Assembly (NCBI GenBank): GCA_964453035.1
Contig: CAYVOX010000036.1
Span: 1-24,374 of the forward strand
Reading direction: 5' to 3'
Length of the DNA: 24,374 bases
From: CAYVOX01 sp964453035
GTDB lineage: Bacteria > Chloroflexota > Anaerolineae > Anaerolineales > Anaerolineaceae
Shown here: positions 21,163-24,374 of the stretch, piece by piece
How positions within the stretch are numbered: the stretch's first letter is position 1
Layout: each line of letters opens with the position of its first letter
Position numbers and translations under genes: made by a program
The notes under the pieces: model-generated
Told to the model about the DNA's origin: nothing
Databases searched by the model: none
Seen by the model: only the letters and a program-made list of their open reading frames with translations

Positions 21163-21200
21163 AAAAGAGACCTGCCAGGTTTTTTGGATCCTGACAGGTC
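21163..21200 (-). terminator. Rho-independent terminator of tkt
   Basis: On the minus strand GACCTGTCAGG (21200-21190) pairs with CCTGGCAGGTC (21179-21169), 10 of 11 bases, with a 10-base loop, followed by TCTTTT. It begins 34 bp after the tkt stop. Confidence 0.75.
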
Positions 21201-21233
21201 CCGGAATACAGCCCATTTATTGGGAGGAAGAGT

Positions 21234-23267
21234 TTAACCGGTCTTCTGCCCCAGTAATTGCAGGGCGGTTTGCTCCACGTTTTCCACCGAAAAGCCGAAA
21301 GCGCTGAACACCTGCCCGGCGGGACCAGAGGCGCCGTAGCGGTCGAGGGCGATGACGCGGCCTTTTGTGCCCACCCAGCGGTGCCAGCCCTGAGAAATGC
21401 CAGCTTCCACCGCCAGGCGCAGTTCAATTTCCGGTGGCAGCACCGCGTTGCAGTACGAGGGGTCCTGCGCGGCAAACAGTTCCCAGCTGGGGAAGGATAC
21501 CAGGCGCACAGCCACGCCCCTGGCAGCCAGGCGTTCACCAGCTTCCACAATCAATCCCACCTCTGAGCCGCTGGCCATCAGGATGAGCTGCGGTTTGCCC
21601 GCGCCGAGATCAGCCAGGACGTAAGCCCCCTGGCGCAGACCCTCGGCTGAGGCGTACACGGCGCGGTCGAGGGTGGGGACGTTCTGGCGGGTGAGCACCA
21701 GCGCCGTGGGGCGGTGGCGGTTCTCAACAGCCACCTGCCAGGCCTGGCACACCTCGTTGGCATCGCCGGGGCGGAGGGTGATAAGGTTGGGGATGGCGCG
21801 CAGCGCCGCCAGCTGTTCAACCGGCTGGTGGGTGGGGCCGTCTTCGCCAACGCCGATGCTATCGTGGGTGAAGACCCAGATGGAACCCAGGTGTGAAATG
21901 GCCGAAACGCGCACCGCCGGGCGCATGTAATCGGAAAAAACCATAAATGTGGCACCAAAGGGGATGATGCCACCGTGATAAGCCATGCCGTTGACTGCCG
22001 CCCCCATGGCGTGCTCGCGGACACCAAAATGGATGTTGCGCCCGGCGCGGGAATCGGCGCTGGAATCATCCGGGGCGAAGGCCGGGCTGGTGGTCATCCA
22101 GGTGTTGGTGGAAGGGGCCAGGTCGGCGGAACCGCCCACCAGTTCTGGCAGTTTGACGGCCAGGGCGTTAATCACCTTGCCGGAGGAGACGCGGGTGCCC
22201 ATGCCTTTTTTATCGGCGGGGAAGACCGGCAGGCCTTCATTCCAGCCTGCGGGCAGTTCTCCGGCCAGGCGGCGCTCAAGCTCAGCAGCCAGGTCGGGGT
22301 AAGCCGCGCGGTAGGCTGAGAGCTTCTTTTGCCAGGCTTTTTCCAGTTTGGCGCCGCGCTCAACGGCCTGGTGGAAGAAGGCCAGTGCCTCGGGGGGGAT
22401 GTAGAAGCGCGGTTCGATGGGCCAGCCCAGTTTTTCCTTGGCGCCGTTCAGTTCCACGTCGCCCGGGGGCTCGCCGTGTGCCTTGGGGGTGCCCGCGCGG
22501 GTGGGCAGGCCGTAGCCGATGATGTTGCGCACCATAATCAGCGATGGGCGCGGATCAAGCCGGGCAGCCTGGATGGCGCGGTCAATGGCCTCCACGTCCA
22601 GGCCGTCCTCCACCTTTTGCACATGCCAGCCGTAGGCTTCAAAGCGCTTGCCGCGGTCTTCAGTGAAGGCGATATCGGTGGAGCCTTCGATGGAGATGCG
22701 GTTGTCGTCGTAGAGGTAAATCAGCTTGCCCAGTTGCAGATGGCCCGCCAGCGAAGCGGCCTCCGAGGAGACGCCTTCCATCAGGTCGCCGTCGGTAACG
22801 ATGGCATAAACGTAGTGATCAATGATCTCGTGCCCGGGGCGGTTGAAGAGTTTGGCCAGGTGAGCTTCGGCCATAGCCATGCCCACGCCGTTGGAAAAGC
22901 CCTGCCCCAGCGGGCCGGTGGTGGTTTCCACGCCAGCGGTGAGGCCGAATTCGGGGTGACCGGGGGTGAGGCTGCCCCACTGGCGGAAGCGCTTGAGCTC
23001 CTCCAGGGACAGGTCGTAGCCAGTGAGGTGCAGCAGGGAGTAGAGCAGCATGGAGCCGTGCCCGCCGGAGAGGATGAAGCGGTCGCGGTTGGGCCAGGCG
23101 GGATTGGCGGGGTTGTGGCAGAGATGGCGCGTCCAGATGGTGTAGGCGCTGGGGGCGGTGCCCATGGGCAGCCCGGGGTGGCCTGAATTGGCCTGTTGGA
23201 CGCCATCGGCGGATAAAAATCGGATGGTGTTAATGGCCAGTTGTTGTAATTTTTGGGTTTCTTTCAT
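21234..23267 (-). CDS. tkt: Transketolase
   Basis: A 677-residue thiamine-diphosphate enzyme that moves two-carbon units in the pentose-phosphate pathway. Motifs: SGHPGLPMG (about 28-36), LTPGHPE, the cofactor-binding GDGDLMEG-type site reading TDGDLMEG, FGVREHAMG with the catalytic Glu, and SGPAGQVFSAFG near the end. Full-length, close to the E. coli size of 663. The ATG at 23267 has a GAGGTG ribosome site and lies 46 bp after the gnd stop, so the two are one transcript. Its own terminator follows. The phosphoketolase alternative is ruled out by size and motifs. Confidence 0.97.
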   Translation of the reverse strand: MKETQKLQQLAINTIRFLSADGVQQANSGHPGLPMGTAPSAYTIWTRHLCHNPANPAWPNRDRFILSGGHGSMLLYSLLHLTGYDLSLEELKRFRQWGSLTPGHPEFGLTAGVETTTGPLGQGFSNGVGMAMAEAHLAKLFNRPGHEIIDHYVYAIVTDGDLMEGVSSEAASLAGHLQLGKLIYLYDDNRISIEGSTDIAFTEDRGKRFEAYGWHVQKVEDGLDVEAIDRAIQAARLDPRPSLIMVRNIIGYGLPTRAGTPKAHGEPPGDVELNGAKEKLGWPIEPRFYIPPEALAFFHQAVERGAKLEKAWQKKLSAYRAAYPDLAAELERRLAGELPAGWNEGLPVFPADKKGMGTRVSSGKVINALAVKLPELVGGSADLAPSTNTWMTTSPAFAPDDSSADSRAGRNIHFGVREHAMGAAVNGMAYHGGIIPFGATFMVFSDYMRPAVRVSAISHLGSIWVFTHDSIGVGEDGPTHQPVEQLAALRAIPNLITLRPGDANEVCQAWQVAVENRHRPTALVLTRQNVPTLDRAVYASAEGLRQGAYVLADLGAGKPQLILMASGSEVGLIVEAGERLAARGVAVRLVSFPSWELFAAQDPSYCNAVLPPEIELRLAVEAGISQGWHRWVGTKGRVIALDRYGASGPAGQVFSAFGFSVENVEQTALQLLGQKTG

Positions 23268-23313
23268 TTATCACCTCAAGCGGTGCGTGAGTTTTTGATG
23301 GGTTGAGCGGCAG

Positions 23314-24374
<1,061 letters not shown>

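Overview
The window is about 24.4 kb of high-GC bacterial DNA in which every gene I can support lies on the minus strand, so transcription runs from the right end to the left. It carries enzymes of central sugar metabolism: pentose-phosphate genes (gnd, tkt, tal, rpiA), glucose-6-phosphate isomerase and an actinobacterial-type glycogen synthase. Around these sit a glycoside/uronate utilisation locus under a ROK-family regulator. The protein types and the dispersed intergenic repeats suggest a free-living or gut/sludge heterotroph, possibly Chloroflexota (Anaerolineae-like). That taxonomic guess is an inference from style, not from a marker gene.

Layout in transcription order. (1) 24374-21161: gnd (5' end outside the window) and tkt, closed by a Rho-independent terminator. 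(2) 21056-20332: a promoter, a 71-residue membrane protein resembling the N-terminus of isoprenylcysteine-methyltransferase-like proteins, and a thioredoxin-type arsenate reductase whose GTG start overlaps the previous stop, then a terminator within a repeat. (3) 20109-19283: an unrecognised four-helix membrane protein with its own terminator, inside a second copy of that repeat. (4) 18905-17854: a cytidylate-kinase-like protein and a small NIPSNAP-like protein behind a good sigma70-type promoter. (5) 17591-1: one long run of twelve genes: ROK regulator, MFS transporter, beta-glucuronidase, HAD hydrolase, GH3 hexosaminidase-like enzyme, SDR (D-mannonate oxidoreductase type), LarA-like nickel-pincer racemase/epimerase, transaldolase, RpiA, SERCA-like Ca2+ ATPase, glycogen synthase and Pgi. 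Most gaps are 18-91 bp. The two larger gaps (about 160 and 190 bp) contain inverted repeats.

How the genes may work together. The ROK gene is preceded by TTGACT-N17-TATAGT, and overlapping the -10 box is TAGTTT-N11-AAACTA, the arm and spacing pattern I know from XylR-type ROK operators. The transporter, beta-glucuronidase and GH3 enzyme could import and cut glucuronate/N-acetylhexosamine-containing oligosaccharides in the cytoplasm. The most interesting part is what comes next. There is an SDR of the fructuronate/mannonate type and a LarA-family protein with its full catalytic set, but no mannonate dehydratase or KDG enzymes. They sit beside pentose-phosphate genes. I propose, as an inference, that the LarA-like enzyme epimerises mannonate to gluconate, so that glucuronate enters 6-phosphogluconate and the pentose-phosphate pathway. 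Uronate isomerase, gluconokinase and the nickel-pincer cofactor genes are not in the window and would have to be elsewhere.

Other points of note are a Gln in place of the usual catalytic Glu in Pgi, strong stem-loops between operon genes, several dispersed repeats, and a long structured leader before the ROK gene. I saw no rRNA, tRNA, CRISPR array, transposase or phage gene.
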